DNA from: Streptomyces yangpuensis
GTDB lineage: Bacteria > Actinomycetota > Actinomycetes > Streptomycetales > Streptomycetaceae
Assembly (NCBI RefSeq): GCF_001005295.1
Contig: NZ_LBMK01000003.1
Location: 459,244 to 514,271 of the forward strand
Direction of reading: 5' to 3'
DNA length: 55,028 bases
Under the pieces are notes generated by a model. That model did no database searches. It saw only the letters and a list, made by a program, of their open reading frames with translations, and was not told where the DNA came from. Shown piece by piece: positions 1-8,573 of the stretch (position 1 is the stretch's first letter; each line of letters starts with the position of its first letter). A program made the position numbers and the translations under genes.

Positions 1-120
1 GGGAGGGTACGGCGGCCCGCCGTACGGCGGCGGTTGCTGCTGACCGTACGACTGCTGCTGCTGCGGGGGTTGTTGACCGCGGTTGTCGTCCCGGCCGCGT
101 CCGATCCTGAATCCAGCCAC
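1..120 (-). CDS. N-terminus of a Gln/Pro-rich protein, cut by the left edge
   Basis: Only the first 40 codons are present. The reading frame runs leftward from a GTG at 120 and encodes a short basic start (VAGFRIGRGRDD) followed by a low-complexity stretch rich in Gln, Pro, Tyr and Gly. No good Shine-Dalgarno sequence precedes the GTG, so the start is tentative. Such Pro/Gln linkers are common in actinobacterial membrane or secreted proteins, but the identifying part lies outside the window and I do not assign a function. Confidence 0.45.
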   Translation of the reverse strand, partial: MAGFRIGRGRDDNRGQQPPQQQQSYGQQQPPPYGGPPYPP

Positions 121-198
121 GTGATCGAACGTACCTGGTCCGGAGCGCCCCGGTGGCCGGGCGGGGGTAACAAGCACCCTTTGCGGCTGACCTGTGAC

Positions 199-212
199 AT
201 CCCCTAGGGGAT
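199..212. other. 14-bp perfect palindrome in the 121-315 intergenic region
   Basis: ATCCCCTAGGGGAT is a perfect palindrome lying between the divergent partial gene and the gene at 316. It could be an operator or simply a GC-rich coincidence. Nothing else recognisable was found in this stretch. Confidence 0.3.
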
Positions 213-315
213 CCCCGGGGGGTTGTCCCCACCTCCGGACTGCCCCTGCCGTGTGTCCGGTTTACGTGCTTGCGTTGCGTTCTGCTGCTGTTCGTAGAAC
301 AACGGCCTGCACCTC

Positions 316-789
316 GTGCTCCAGCCGAACGGCACCGTGACGTCGTGGATGGACGGGGCGCCGCAGCGGAAGCCCGAGCCGGTGCCGCAGGCCGATGGGC
401 GCGTCGGGGTGGAGAGCTCGGTGCGGGTCGGGGTGCCGGACGGGCGGATCGCCAAGCTGGTGGACGGCCCGCGCGGCAAGTACGCGGTGATCTCCATGCC
501 GAACGGACACGTCCTCGGCGCCATCGACCTGAAGCGTCCGAGCACGCAGAACGACGGCTGGACGTACGAGCTCGTCCGCGACGGCAAGCGCGTGAGGTTC
601 GTCGTCATCGACGGCAAGGGCGGCGGGAACAGCTGGGTGTACGACGTCGACGGCCGGCTGATCGAGAAGTACACGGTCGAGGCACCGAAGCCGGCGAAGA
701 GTCACGCCCGGGTCGTCGCGAGCGGTGGCGGCGCGGCCTCGGCCGGTGCGGCGGGGCTCGGCTTCGCCGTCGTGCCGGCCCGGGGCTGA
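316..789 (+). CDS. hypothetical small protein, possibly N-terminally truncated
   Basis: This 157-residue reading frame opens at a GTG at 316 without a Shine-Dalgarno sequence. An in-frame TAG sits only seven codons upstream (295), and the intervening codons read naturally into the protein, which hints that the true N-terminus has been lost. The body is a mix of Gly, Lys and hydrophobic residues consistent with a beta-rich fold, with alternating patterns such as YAVISMPNGHVLGAID and RVRFVVIDGKGGG. The last ~25 residues are Ala/Gly-rich and could be a weak membrane tail. It is convergent with the large Fe-S oxidoreductase gene. I do not recognise the family. Confidence 0.55.
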   Translation: MLQPNGTVTSWMDGAPQRKPEPVPQADGRVGVESSVRVGVPDGRIAKLVDGPRGKYAVISMPNGHVLGAIDLKRPSTQNDGWTYELVRDGKRVRFVVIDGKGGGNSWVYDVDGRLIEKYTVEAPKPAKSHARVVASGGGAASAGAAGLGFAVVPARG

Positions 790-791
790 CC

Positions 792-825
792 GGGGCCGGC
801 CGGAAACGCCGGAACGGCCGGCCCC
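792..825. terminator. bidirectional terminator hairpin between convergent genes
   Basis: GGGGCCGGCCG (792-802) pairs perfectly with CGGCCGGCCCC (815-825) across a 12-nt loop. It lies between the stop codons of two convergent genes (789 and 868). There is no U-tract, which is usual for Streptomyces hairpin terminators. Confidence 0.65.
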
Positions 826-867
826 CGGGTGGGACCGGCCGTTCAGGTGCGTCGTGCAGGGGCCTGC

Positions 868-3486
868 CTACTTGGCGTCCTCGGCCTTCGCCTGGTCCGC
901 CGCGTCCGTCTTGGCCCCGGCGTCCGCCGCTGCCTCCGGCTCGGCGTCGGCGTCGGCGTCGGCCTTGGGCTCGGTCTCCGGCTGGGCTTCCGCCTCCGTC
1001 ACGGGCTCGGCCTCAGCCTCGGCCTCCGGGGCGGCCTCAGCCTCTGCCTTCGCCTCGGCCTCCTCAGCTTCCGCCTTGGCCTTGGCTTCCGCCTCGGCCT
1101 CCGCCTTGGCCTTCGCCTCAGCCTCCGCCTTGGCCTTGGCTTCCGCCTCCGCCTTGGCCTTCGCCTCTTCGGCCGCCTTCGCCTTGGCCGCGGCTTCCGC
1201 CTCCGCCGCGGCGGCTGCCGCAGCGGCCTCCGCCTCGGCCTCGGCCGCCAGGGCGGCCAGTTCCTCCTCCGTCGGGCCCGGGGCCTTGACCGACTCCAGC
1301 AGCAGCTGGGCCACGTCCACGACCTGCACGGACTCCTTGGCCTGGCCCTCGTTCTTCTTGCCGTTGACCGAGTCGGTCAGCATGACCAGGCAGAACGGGC
1401 AGGCGGTGGAGACGATGTCGGGGTTCAGGGACAGGGCCTCGTCGACGCGCTCGTTGTTGATGCGCTTGCCGATCCGCTCCTCCATCCACATCCGCGCGCC
1501 ACCGGCGCCACAGCAGAAGCCCCGCTCCTTGTGGCGGTGCATCTCCTGCTGGCGCAGGCCCGGCACGGCCGACATGATCTCGCGCGGCGGCGTGTAGACC
1601 TTGTTGTGGCGGCCCAGGTAGCACGGGTCGTGGTACGTGATCAGCCCGTCGACCGGCGTCACCGGCGTCAGCCGGCCCTCGTCGATCAGGTGCTGGAGCA
1701 GCTGCGTGTGGTGGATGACCTCGTACTCGCCGCCCAGCTGCGGGTACTCGTTCGCGATGGTGTTGAAGCAGTGCGGGCAGGTCGAGACGATCCGCTTCGC
1801 CGACTTCGGCTTCTTCGTCGACGGGTCGTCGTCGTCCTCGCCGAACGCCATGTTCAGCATGGCCACGTTCTCCTGGCCCAGCTGCTGGAACAGCGGCTCG
1901 TTGCCCAGGCGGCGCGGCGAGTCACCGGTGCACTTCTCGTCGCCGCCCATGATCGCGAACTTGACGCCCGCGATGTTCAGGAGCTCCGCGAAGGCCTTCG
2001 TGGTCTTCTTGGCCCGGTCCTCCAGGGCGCCGGCGCAGCCGACCCAGTAGAGGTAGTCGAACTCCGAGAGGTCCTCCGCGTCCTTGCCGATGATCGGGAC
2101 CTCGAAGTCGACCTCCTTCGTCCACTCGACGCGCTGCTTCTTCGCCAGGCCCCAGGGGTTGCCCTTCTTCTCCAGGTTCTTGAGCATCGTGCCCGCCTCG
2201 GACGGGAAGGCGCTCTCGATCATCACCTGGTAGCGGCGCATGTCGACGATGTGGTCGATGTGCTCGATGTCGACCGGGCACTGCTCCACGCACGCACCGC
2301 AGGTCGTGCAGGACCACAGCACGTCCGGGTCGATGACGCCGTTCTCTTCGACCGTGCCGATCAGCGGGCGCTCGGCCTCGGCCAGCGCGGCCGCCGGCAC
2401 ACCGGCGAGCTGCTCCTCGGACGCCTTCTCCTCGCCCTCCATCGTCTTGCCGCCGCCGGCCAGCAGGTACGGGGCCTTGGCGTGCGCGTGGTCGCGCAGC
2501 GACATGATGAGGAGCTTCGGGGACAGCGGCTTGCCGGTGTTCCAGGCGGGGCACTGCGACTGGCAGCGGCCGCACTCGGTGCACGTGGAGAAGTCGAGGA
2601 TGCCCTTCCAGGAGAACTGCTCGACCTGCGAGACGCCGAAGACGTCGTCCTCGCCCGGGTCCTCGAAGTCGATCTCCTTGCCGCCGCTGGTCATCGGCTG
2701 GAGCGCGCCCAGCGCGCTCGCGCCGTCGGCGTTGCGCTTGAACCAGATGTTCGGGAAGCCGAGGAAGCGGTGCCAGGCGACACCCATGTTGGTGTTCAGG
2801 GAGACCACGATCATCCAGATCAGCGAGGTGCCGATCTTGATCATCGCGGTGAAGTAGATGGCGTTCTGCAGGGCGCTCGCCGAGAGCCCGTCGAAGGCCA
2901 TCACCAGCGGGTACGAGATGAAGTACGCCGGCTCCCAGCTGTCCACGTGGTGGATCGCGCCCTCAAGGCCGCGCAGGCACAGGATCGCGAGGCCGATGGT
3001 GAGGATGATGTACTCGACGAAGTACGCCTGCCAGGCCTTCGAGCCCGCGAAGCGCGACTTGCGGCCGGCCCGCGAGGGCAGGCTGAGCAGGCGGATCGCG
3101 ATCAGGACCAGGATGCCGAGCACCGTCATCAGGCCGATGAACTCGATGTACAGCTCGAACGGCAGGAAGCCGCCGAGGACCGGCAGCGTCCAGTCGGCCT
3201 GGAAGAGCTGGCCGTAGGCCTGCGCCAGGGTCGGCGGGAGCGTCAGGAAGCCGATCGCGACGAACCAGTGCGCGAAGCCGACGATGCCCCAGCGGTTCAT
3301 GCGGCTGTGGCCGAGGAACTCCCGGACGAGGGTGAACGTTCGGGCCTTCGGGTCGTCCGTGCGGCTGCCGGCCGGCACGGGCTGGCCGATCTTCACGAAG
3401 CGGTAGATCTGCGCCACGGCTCGTGCGAGCAGCGCGACGCCGACCACGGTCAGGACCAGCGACACGATGATCGCGGCGAGTTGCAT
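868..3486 (-). CDS. etfD: EtfD-like membrane Fe-S oxidoreductase (ETF:menaquinone oxidoreductase family)
   Basis: This 872-residue protein has about five to six membrane segments in residues 1-235. Two ferredoxin-type 4Fe-4S motifs follow (Cys302/305/308/312 and Cys393/396/399/403), then two CCG (HdrD-type) domains, the second with GFCCGAGG near residue 660 and STACPFC after it. This is the layout of the M. tuberculosis protein EtfD (Rv0338c, about 880 residues, also near dnaK), which passes electrons from electron-transfer flavoprotein in fatty acid oxidation to menaquinone; transfer of that role here is inference. Residues from about 737 to the end are an Ala/Glu/Lys-rich tail likely to form a long charged helix. 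The ATG at 3486 has a GAGGAG site six bases upstream. It was once generically called heterodisulfide reductase-like. Confidence 0.88.
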   Translation of the reverse strand: MQLAAIIVSLVLTVVGVALLARAVAQIYRFVKIGQPVPAGSRTDDPKARTFTLVREFLGHSRMNRWGIVGFAHWFVAIGFLTLPPTLAQAYGQLFQADWTLPVLGGFLPFELYIEFIGLMTVLGILVLIAIRLLSLPSRAGRKSRFAGSKAWQAYFVEYIILTIGLAILCLRGLEGAIHHVDSWEPAYFISYPLVMAFDGLSASALQNAIYFTAMIKIGTSLIWMIVVSLNTNMGVAWHRFLGFPNIWFKRNADGASALGALQPMTSGGKEIDFEDPGEDDVFGVSQVEQFSWKGILDFSTCTECGRCQSQCPAWNTGKPLSPKLLIMSLRDHAHAKAPYLLAGGGKTMEGEEKASEEQLAGVPAAALAEAERPLIGTVEENGVIDPDVLWSCTTCGACVEQCPVDIEHIDHIVDMRRYQVMIESAFPSEAGTMLKNLEKKGNPWGLAKKQRVEWTKEVDFEVPIIGKDAEDLSEFDYLYWVGCAGALEDRAKKTTKAFAELLNIAGVKFAIMGGDEKCTGDSPRRLGNEPLFQQLGQENVAMLNMAFGEDDDDPSTKKPKSAKRIVSTCPHCFNTIANEYPQLGGEYEVIHHTQLLQHLIDEGRLTPVTPVDGLITYHDPCYLGRHNKVYTPPREIMSAVPGLRQQEMHRHKERGFCCGAGGARMWMEERIGKRINNERVDEALSLNPDIVSTACPFCLVMLTDSVNGKKNEGQAKESVQVVDVAQLLLESVKAPGPTEEELAALAAEAEAEAAAAAAAAEAEAAAKAKAAEEAKAKAEAEAKAKAEAEAKAKAEAEAEAKAKAEAEEAEAKAEAEAAPEAEAEAEPVTEAEAQPETEPKADADADAEPEAAADAGAKTDAADQAKAEDAK

Positions 3487-3596
3487 GGGAGGGCTCCTCG
3501 GGCGGCACTTACTAAGCGGTAACTTATGAAGTCAAGGCTTGAGGTTACCCATTCCCGACGCCGCAATGTAGCTGAGCGTGCGGTGATCTGTGTCGC

Positions 3597-4133
3597 TCAG
3601 GCGAGCCTTTGTCGGTAGGCCGCCCGCGGGGTCTGAGCAAGGATCGCGAGGTCCATCCCGAGCCAGTGGTTCTCCACATAATGCCGGTCGAGCAGAGCCA
3701 TCTCCTCCCAGGGGAGGTCGGAGCGCGCGCTCACCTGCCACAACCCGGTCATTCCGGGACGTACGAGGAGCCGGTCGGGGCGGTCCGTACGGGCCTCGGG
3801 GCGCGGGCCGACCAGCGACATCTCCCCGCGGACCACATTGAGCAGCTGGGGGAGCCCGTCGACGGCGCAGCGCTCCAGGAGTGCGCCCGTCCGCCCCGCC
3901 CCGGCCGTGTCGAAGCGCCAGGTCCGGAAGGGCCGCCCGGCGAGGCCGGCCGCGGGCTCCCGTACGCAGGGGCGGCCGCCCCGGACCGCGCACAGCAGTG
4001 CGGTGACGGCCGCGAGCGGGAGGGCGAGTGCGGCGATCAGGGCCATCGCCCCGACGAGGTCGAGCACCCGCTTCGCCGGCGGGGCCGCGGGTACCCGTAC
4101 CCGGAGCCGGGGGGCGGTGAGTGTGAGCGGCAT
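3597..4133 (-). CDS. short undecaprenyl-phosphate sugar transferase-like protein
   Basis: A protein of about 178 residues with the bacterial sugar transferase fold (WcaJ/PglC type). An N-terminal hydrophobic segment (MALIAALALPLAAVTALL) is followed by the conserved DGLPQLLNVVRGEMSLVGPRPE motif region and RPGMTGLWQVSARSD. These enzymes move a sugar phosphate onto undecaprenyl phosphate at the membrane to start glycan assembly. It is shorter than usual (about 200 residues for the monotopic core), and the region between the membrane segment and the catalytic core looks compressed, with the usual KFRTMR-type motif degraded to RTWRFDT. Activity is therefore uncertain. I chose the ATG at 4133; an open frame continues upstream but would run into the dnaK promoter. 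No neighbouring glycan genes are present. Confidence 0.75.
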   Translation of the reverse strand: MPLTLTAPRLRVRVPAAPPAKRVLDLVGAMALIAALALPLAAVTALLCAVRGGRPCVREPAAGLAGRPFRTWRFDTAGAGRTGALLERCAVDGLPQLLNVVRGEMSLVGPRPEARTDRPDRLLVRPGMTGLWQVSARSDLPWEEMALLDRHYVENHWLGMDLAILAQTPRAAYRQRLA

Positions 4134-4248
4134 GCCAGCACGCTGCCGCACGGGCGCCCGGACCCCGGCGTGCCGCGCGGCGCGGGTCCCTCGTCCGGCC
4201 GTCCCGCCGCCGGTAAAACCCAAGGTTGCGCGTAAGGGGCAGCTAAAG

Positions 4249-4269
4249 GTTGAGTCGACTCGACTCAGT
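4249..4269. promoter_or_regulatory. HAIR-1, upstream HspR operator of dnaK
   Basis: GTTGAGT-N7-ACTCAGT matches the HspR-associated inverted repeat consensus CTTGAGT-N7-ACTCAAG closely in the left half and less well in the right half. It lies just upstream of the proposed -35 box of the dnaK operon. Confidence 0.85.
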
Positions 4270-4273
4270 TCTG

Positions 4274-4302
4274 TTGACGCAAGCGCGGCGATGCGGCATG
4301 GT
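4274..4302 (+). promoter_or_regulatory. putative dnaK operon promoter
   Basis: TTGACG (4274-4279) and CATGGT (4297-4302) are separated by 17 bp and fit a vegetative sigma factor (HrdB-like) promoter. The two HAIR elements flank and overlap it, as expected for repression by HspR. Confidence 0.6.
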
Positions 4303-4321
4303 TGAGTCCGTTCCACTCAAG
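4301..4321. promoter_or_regulatory. HAIR-2, downstream HspR operator of dnaK
   Basis: GTTGAGT-N7-ACTCAAG matches the HspR operator consensus at 13 of 14 defined positions. It covers the -10/start region, 18 bases before the dnaK ATG. Confidence 0.92.
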
Positions 4322-4339
4322 TCAGCTGGAGGAATTGAA

Positions 4340-6187
4340 ATGGCACGTGCGGTCGGCATCGACCTGGGCACCACTAACTCCGTCGTCAGCGTTCTGGAAG
4401 GCGGCGAGCCCACCGTCATCACCAACGCCGAGGGCGCCAGGACCACGCCGTCCGTCGTCGCCTTCGCCAAGAACGGCGAGGTCCTCGTCGGCGAGGTGGC
4501 CAAGCGCCAGGCGGTCACGAACGTGGACCGGACCATCCGCTCCGTCAAGCGCCACATGGGCACTGACTGGAAGATCAACCTGGATGGCAAGGACTTCAAC
4601 CCGCAGCAGATGAGCGCCTTCATCCTGCAGAAGCTGAAGCGCGACGCCGAGGCCTACCTGGGTGAGAAGGTCACGGACGCGGTCATCACCGTCCCGGCCT
4701 ACTTCAACGACTCCGAGCGTCAGGCGACGAAGGAGGCCGGCGAGATCGCGGGCCTGAACGTCCTGCGCATCGTCAACGAGCCGACGGCCGCCGCCCTGGC
4801 CTACGGTCTCGACAAGGACGACCAGACCATCCTCGTCTTCGACCTCGGTGGCGGCACCTTCGACGTGTCGCTCCTGGAGATCGGCGACGGTGTCGTCGAG
4901 GTCAAGGCCACCAACGGTGACAACCACCTCGGTGGTGACGACTGGGACCAGCGCGTCGTCGACTACCTGGTGAAGCAGTTCGCCAACGGCCACGGCGTCG
5001 ACCTGTCCAAGGACAAGATGGCGCTCCAGCGTCTGCGCGAGGCCGCCGAGAAGGCGAAGATCGAGCTGTCCTCCTCCACGGAGACCTCGATCAACCTGCC
5101 GTACATCACGGCGTCCGCCGAGGGCCCGCTGCACCTTGACGAGAAGCTCACGCGCGCCCAGTTCCAGCAGCTGACCGCCGACCTGCTCGACCGCTGCAAG
5201 ACCCCGTTCCACAACGTCATCAAGGACGCCGGCATCCAGCTGTCCGAGATCGACCACGTGGTCCTGGTCGGCGGCTCCACCCGCATGCCGGCCGTCGCCG
5301 AGCTCGTCAAGGAGCTGACCGGCGGTCAGGACGCCAACAAGGGCGTCAACCCGGACGAGGTCGTCGCCATCGGCGCCACCCTCCAGGCCGGTGTCCTCAA
5401 GGGTGAGGTCAAGGACGTCCTGCTCCTCGACGTGACCCCGCTGTCCCTCGGTATCGAGACCAAGGGCGGCATCATGACCAAGCTCATCGAGCGCAACACC
5501 ACGATCCCGACCAAGCGGTCCGAGATCTTCACGACGGCCGAGGACAACCAGCCGTCCGTGCAGATCCAGGTCTACCAGGGCGAGCGCGAGATCGCGGCCT
5601 ACAACAAGAAGCTCGGCATGTTCGAGCTGACCGGCCTGCCGCCGGCCCCGCGTGGCGTCCCGCAGATCGAGGTCTCCTTCGACATCGACGCGAACGGCAT
5701 CATGCACGTGACCGCGAAGGACCTCGGCACGGGCAAGGAGCAGAAGATGACCGTCACCGGCGGCTCTTCGCTCGGCAAGGACGAGGTCGACCGCATGCGC
5801 CAGGAGGCGGAGCAGTACGCGGACGAGGACCTGCGCCGCAAGGAGGCCGCCGAGTCCCGCAACCAGGGCGAGCAGCTCGTCTACCAGACGGAGAAGTTCG
5901 TCAAGGACAACGAGGACAAGGTCCCGGCCGAGGTCAAGACCGAGGTCGAGTCGGCCGTCGCCGAGCTGAAGGAGAAGCTCAAGGGCGAGGACACCGGCGA
6001 GATCCGCACCGCGACCGAGAAGCTCGCCGCGGTGAGCCAGAAGCTCGGCCAGGCGATCTACGCCGACGCGCAGGCCGCCCAGGGCGCCGCCGGCGGCGCC
6101 GGTGACGCGGGCCAGGCCAAGGCCGACGACGACGTCGTCGACGCCGAGATCGTCGACGACGAGAAGCCGAAGGGTGGCGCTGCCTGA
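4340..6187 (+). CDS. dnaK: molecular chaperone DnaK (Hsp70)
   Basis: A 615-residue cytoplasmic Hsp70 ATPase that binds exposed hydrophobic segments of unfolded proteins, with DnaJ and GrpE as cochaperones. It starts MARAVGIDLGTTNS (phosphate-1 loop) and carries VFDLGGGTFDVSLLEIGDG (phosphate-2) and VVLVGGSTRMPAV (adenosine motif), then a beta-sandwich substrate domain from about residue 360 and an Ala/Gly/Asp-rich tail ending in DDEKPKGGAA. The ATG at 4340 has GGAGG seven bases upstream; the longer open frame would start inside the promoter. It is first in dnaK-grpE-dnaJ-hspR and overlaps grpE by one base. Two HAIR elements imply HspR repression. In Streptomyces DnaK is known to act as HspR corepressor, which gives feedback control. 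Confidence 0.98.
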   Translation: MARAVGIDLGTTNSVVSVLEGGEPTVITNAEGARTTPSVVAFAKNGEVLVGEVAKRQAVTNVDRTIRSVKRHMGTDWKINLDGKDFNPQQMSAFILQKLKRDAEAYLGEKVTDAVITVPAYFNDSERQATKEAGEIAGLNVLRIVNEPTAAALAYGLDKDDQTILVFDLGGGTFDVSLLEIGDGVVEVKATNGDNHLGGDDWDQRVVDYLVKQFANGHGVDLSKDKMALQRLREAAEKAKIELSSSTETSINLPYITASAEGPLHLDEKLTRAQFQQLTADLLDRCKTPFHNVIKDAGIQLSEIDHVVLVGGSTRMPAVAELVKELTGGQDANKGVNPDEVVAIGATLQAGVLKGEVKDVLLLDVTPLSLGIETKGGIMTKLIERNTTIPTKRSEIFTTAEDNQPSVQIQVYQGEREIAAYNKKLGMFELTGLPPAPRGVPQIEVSFDIDANGIMHVTAKDLGTGKEQKMTVTGGSSLGKDEVDRMRQEAEQYADEDLRRKEAAESRNQGEQLVYQTEKFVKDNEDKVPAEVKTEVESAVAELKEKLKGEDTGEIRTATEKLAAVSQKLGQAIYADAQAAQGAAGGAGDAGQAKADDDVVDAEIVDDEKPKGGAA

Positions 6188-6846
6188 TGTCGGAGGAGAC
6201 CCCGGGCTTCGACGAGAAGCCCGAAGTCCCCGCCGACGCCGCTCAGGACGACGCCGAGCCGAAGGCCGCCGACTCCGCCGACACGGCGGAGGGGGCGGCC
6301 CCGGCCGGGGACAGCGCACAGGATGTGGCCCTGCTGGCGCAGCTGGACCAGGCCCGTACCGCGCTCGGAGAGCGCACCGCGGACCTCCAGCGGCTCCAGG
6401 CGGAGTACCAGAACTACCGCCGCCGGGTGGAGCGGGACCGGATCACCGTCAAGGAGATCGCGGTCGCGTCCCTCCTGACGGAGCTCCTGCCGACGCTCGA
6501 CGACATCGGCCGGGCGCGGGAGCACGGCGAGCTGGTCGGCGGCTTCAAGTCGGTGGCCGAATCGCTGGAGACGGTCGCCGCCAAGATGGGCCTTCAGCAG
6601 TTCGGCAAGGAGGGCGAGCCCTTCGACCCGACGGTCCACGAGGCCCTGATGCACTCGTACGCGCCGGACGTCACCGAGACGACCTGCGTGGCGATCCTGC
6701 AGCCCGGGTACCGGATCGGCGAGCGTACGATCCGTCCCGCACGGGTCGCGGTGGCCGAGCCCCAGCCGGGCGCGGCCCCCAAGTCCGAGTCCGCGGAGGG
6801 CGACAAGCCGTCCGGCGAGGACGCGGATGCAGCCGACAAGGGCTGA
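6187..6846 (+). CDS. grpE: nucleotide exchange factor GrpE
   Basis: A 219-residue cochaperone that releases ADP from DnaK. Residues 1-50 are acidic and disordered, followed by a coiled-coil segment (about 52-90) with LQAEYQNYRRRVERDR and the C-terminal beta domain with the conserved FDPTVHEALMH near residue 140. The C-terminus is again acidic and Ala-rich. The start codon overlaps the dnaK stop (TGATG), so the two are probably translationally coupled. The length is within the actinobacterial range. Confidence 0.97.
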   Translation: MSEETPGFDEKPEVPADAAQDDAEPKAADSADTAEGAAPAGDSAQDVALLAQLDQARTALGERTADLQRLQAEYQNYRRRVERDRITVKEIAVASLLTELLPTLDDIGRAREHGELVGGFKSVAESLETVAAKMGLQQFGKEGEPFDPTVHEALMHSYAPDVTETTCVAILQPGYRIGERTIRPARVAVAEPQPGAAPKSESAEGDKPSGEDADAADKG

Positions 6847-6885
6847 CGCAGGACACGTAGCGGCACGGGAGGAGGGACACCGGGG

Positions 6886-8067
6886 ATGAGCACGAAGGAC
6901 TTCGTCGAGAAGGACTACTACAAGGTCCTCGGTGTCCCGAAGGACGCCACCGAGGCCGAGATCAAGAAGGCGTACCGCAAGCTCGCGCGCGAGTTCCACC
7001 CGGACGCCAACAAGGGCGACGCCGCCGCCGAGGAGCGCTTCAAGGAGATCTCCGAGGCGAACGACATCCTCGGGGACGCCAAGAAGCGCAAGGAGTACGA
7101 CGAGGCGCGCGCCCTGTTCGGCAACGGCGGCTTCCGCCCCGGGCCGGGCGGCGGAGGCGGATCGTTCAACTTCGACCTGGGCGACCTCTTCGGGGGCACC
7201 CAGCAGGGCGGTCAGGCCGGCGGCTTCGGCGGCGGCCTGGGCGACGTCTTCGGCGGCCTCTTCAACCGCGGCGCCGGCCCGGGTGCGGGCACCCGCACCC
7301 AGCCGCGCCGCGGCCAGGACATCGAGTCGGAGGTCACCCTCTCCTTCACGGAGGCGGTGGACGGGGCCACGGTCCCGCTCCGGATGTCCTCGCAGGCGCC
7401 CTGCAAGGCCTGCTCGGGCACCGGCGACAAGAACGGCACGCCCAGGGTGTGCCCGACCTGCGTCGGCACCGGCCAGGTCTCGCGCGGCAGCGGCGGCGGC
7501 TTCTCGCTGACCGACCCCTGCGCGGACTGCAAGGGCCGCGGCCTGATCGCGGAGAACCCCTGCGAGGTCTGCAAGGGCAGCGGCCGGGCCCGCAGCTCCC
7601 GCACCATGCAGGTCCGCATCCCTGCGGGCGTCTTTGACGGCCAGCGGATCCGGCTGCGCGGCAAGGGCGCCCCGGGCGAGCGCGGCGGTCCCGCCGGTGA
7701 CCTCTACGTGGTGGTGCATGTCGGGACGCACCCGGTGTTCGGCCGCAAGGACGACAACCTGACGGTGACCGTCCCGGTGACGTTCGCGGAGGCTGCACTG
7801 GGCGCCGACATCAAGGTCCCGACCTTGAACGGACCGTCCGTGACGCTGAAACTTCCCCCGGGCACCCCGAACGGGCGTACGATGCGGGCCCGCGGCAAGG
7901 GTGCGGTCCGCAAGGACGGCACCCGCGGGGACCTGCTGGTTACCGTGGAAGTGGCGGTTCCGACCGAGCTGTCCGACAAGGCACGCGAGGCATTGGAGAT
8001 GTACCGCGAGGCGACGGAGTCGCAGGACCCGCGCTCCGCGCTGTTCGAGTCCGCGAAGGGAGCATGA
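6886..8067 (+). CDS. dnaJ: co-chaperone DnaJ (type I Hsp40)
   Basis: A 393-residue type I J-protein that delivers substrates to DnaK and stimulates its ATPase. The J-domain carries the HPD motif at residues 38-40, followed by a Gly/Phe-rich linker (about 80-145). Four CxxCxGxG-type zinc motifs (CKACSGTG, CPTCVGTG, CADCKGRG, CEVCKGSG) precede the C-terminal substrate domains. It starts 39 bases after grpE, at an ATG with a GGAGGGACACCGGGG leader. It is the dnaJ1 paralogue that in Streptomyces lies in the dnaK operon. Confidence 0.97.
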   Translation: MSTKDFVEKDYYKVLGVPKDATEAEIKKAYRKLAREFHPDANKGDAAAEERFKEISEANDILGDAKKRKEYDEARALFGNGGFRPGPGGGGGSFNFDLGDLFGGTQQGGQAGGFGGGLGDVFGGLFNRGAGPGAGTRTQPRRGQDIESEVTLSFTEAVDGATVPLRMSSQAPCKACSGTGDKNGTPRVCPTCVGTGQVSRGSGGGFSLTDPCADCKGRGLIAENPCEVCKGSGRARSSRTMQVRIPAGVFDGQRIRLRGKGAPGERGGPAGDLYVVVHVGTHPVFGRKDDNLTVTVPVTFAEAALGADIKVPTLNGPSVTLKLPPGTPNGRTMRARGKGAVRKDGTRGDLLVTVEVAVPTELSDKAREALEMYREATESQDPRSALFESAKGA

Positions 8068-8068
8068 C

Positions 8069-8542
8069 ATGGACGGCCGCCGACGACAGTCATCCCGTCT
8101 GGGGAGCGGTGCCTACCCACTCACCGACGAGACCCCGGTCTACGTGATCTCGGTGGCCGCCCAGCTCTCGGGCCTGCACCCGCAGACCCTCCGCCAGTAC
8201 GACCGCCTCGGCCTGGTCTCCCCGGACCGCACGGCCGGCCGCGGCCGGCGCTATTCGGCCCGGGACATCGAACTGCTCCGCACGGTGCAGACGCTGTCCC
8301 AGGACGAGGGCATCAACCTGGCCGGCATCAAGCGGATCATCGAACTGGAGAACCAGGTGGCCGCGCTCCAGCAGCGCGTCGCCGAGCTCTCCGCCGCGGT
8401 GGACGGCGCGGCGGCCACCCTGCGGGCCCGCGAGGCCCAGGTGCACGCCTCCTACCGCCGCGACCTGGTCCCGTACCAGCCGCCGCAGCCGGGCAGCGCC
8501 CTGGTCGTCTGGCGGCCGAGCCCCAAGCGCCCGATGGACTGA
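8069..8542 (+). CDS. hspR: MerR-family heat-shock repressor HspR
   Basis: A 157-residue autorepressor of the dnaK operon. The MerR-type winged helix spans about residues 25-95, with VYVISVAAQLSGLHPQTLR, QYDRLGLVSP and RYSARDIELLRTVQ. A coiled-coil dimerisation helix follows (IELENQVAALQQRVAEL). The ATG at 8069 is preceded by AAGGGAG that overlaps the end of dnaJ, leaving a single base between the dnaJ stop and the start. Its targets by established knowledge are HAIR sites, three of which lie in this window (two at dnaK, one at clpB). Confidence 0.96.
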   Translation: MDGRRRQSSRLGSGAYPLTDETPVYVISVAAQLSGLHPQTLRQYDRLGLVSPDRTAGRGRRYSARDIELLRTVQTLSQDEGINLAGIKRIIELENQVAALQQRVAELSAAVDGAAATLRAREAQVHASYRRDLVPYQPPQPGSALVVWRPSPKRPMD

Positions 8543-8573
8543 CCGGCAGGGTCGTCCCTGCCCCGGATACACA

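Noticed and set aside
829..3522. 897-codon open frame on the + strand opposite the EtfD-like gene
   Set aside because: It is a GC-bias shadow: the composition is Leu/Arg/Val/Asp low complexity, it has no recognisable domain, and the opposite strand encodes a clear Fe-S protein.
4322..6319. Long open frame antisense to dnaK
   Set aside because: It is an antisense shadow with Leu/Val/Asp-rich nonsense composition; dnaK is unambiguous.
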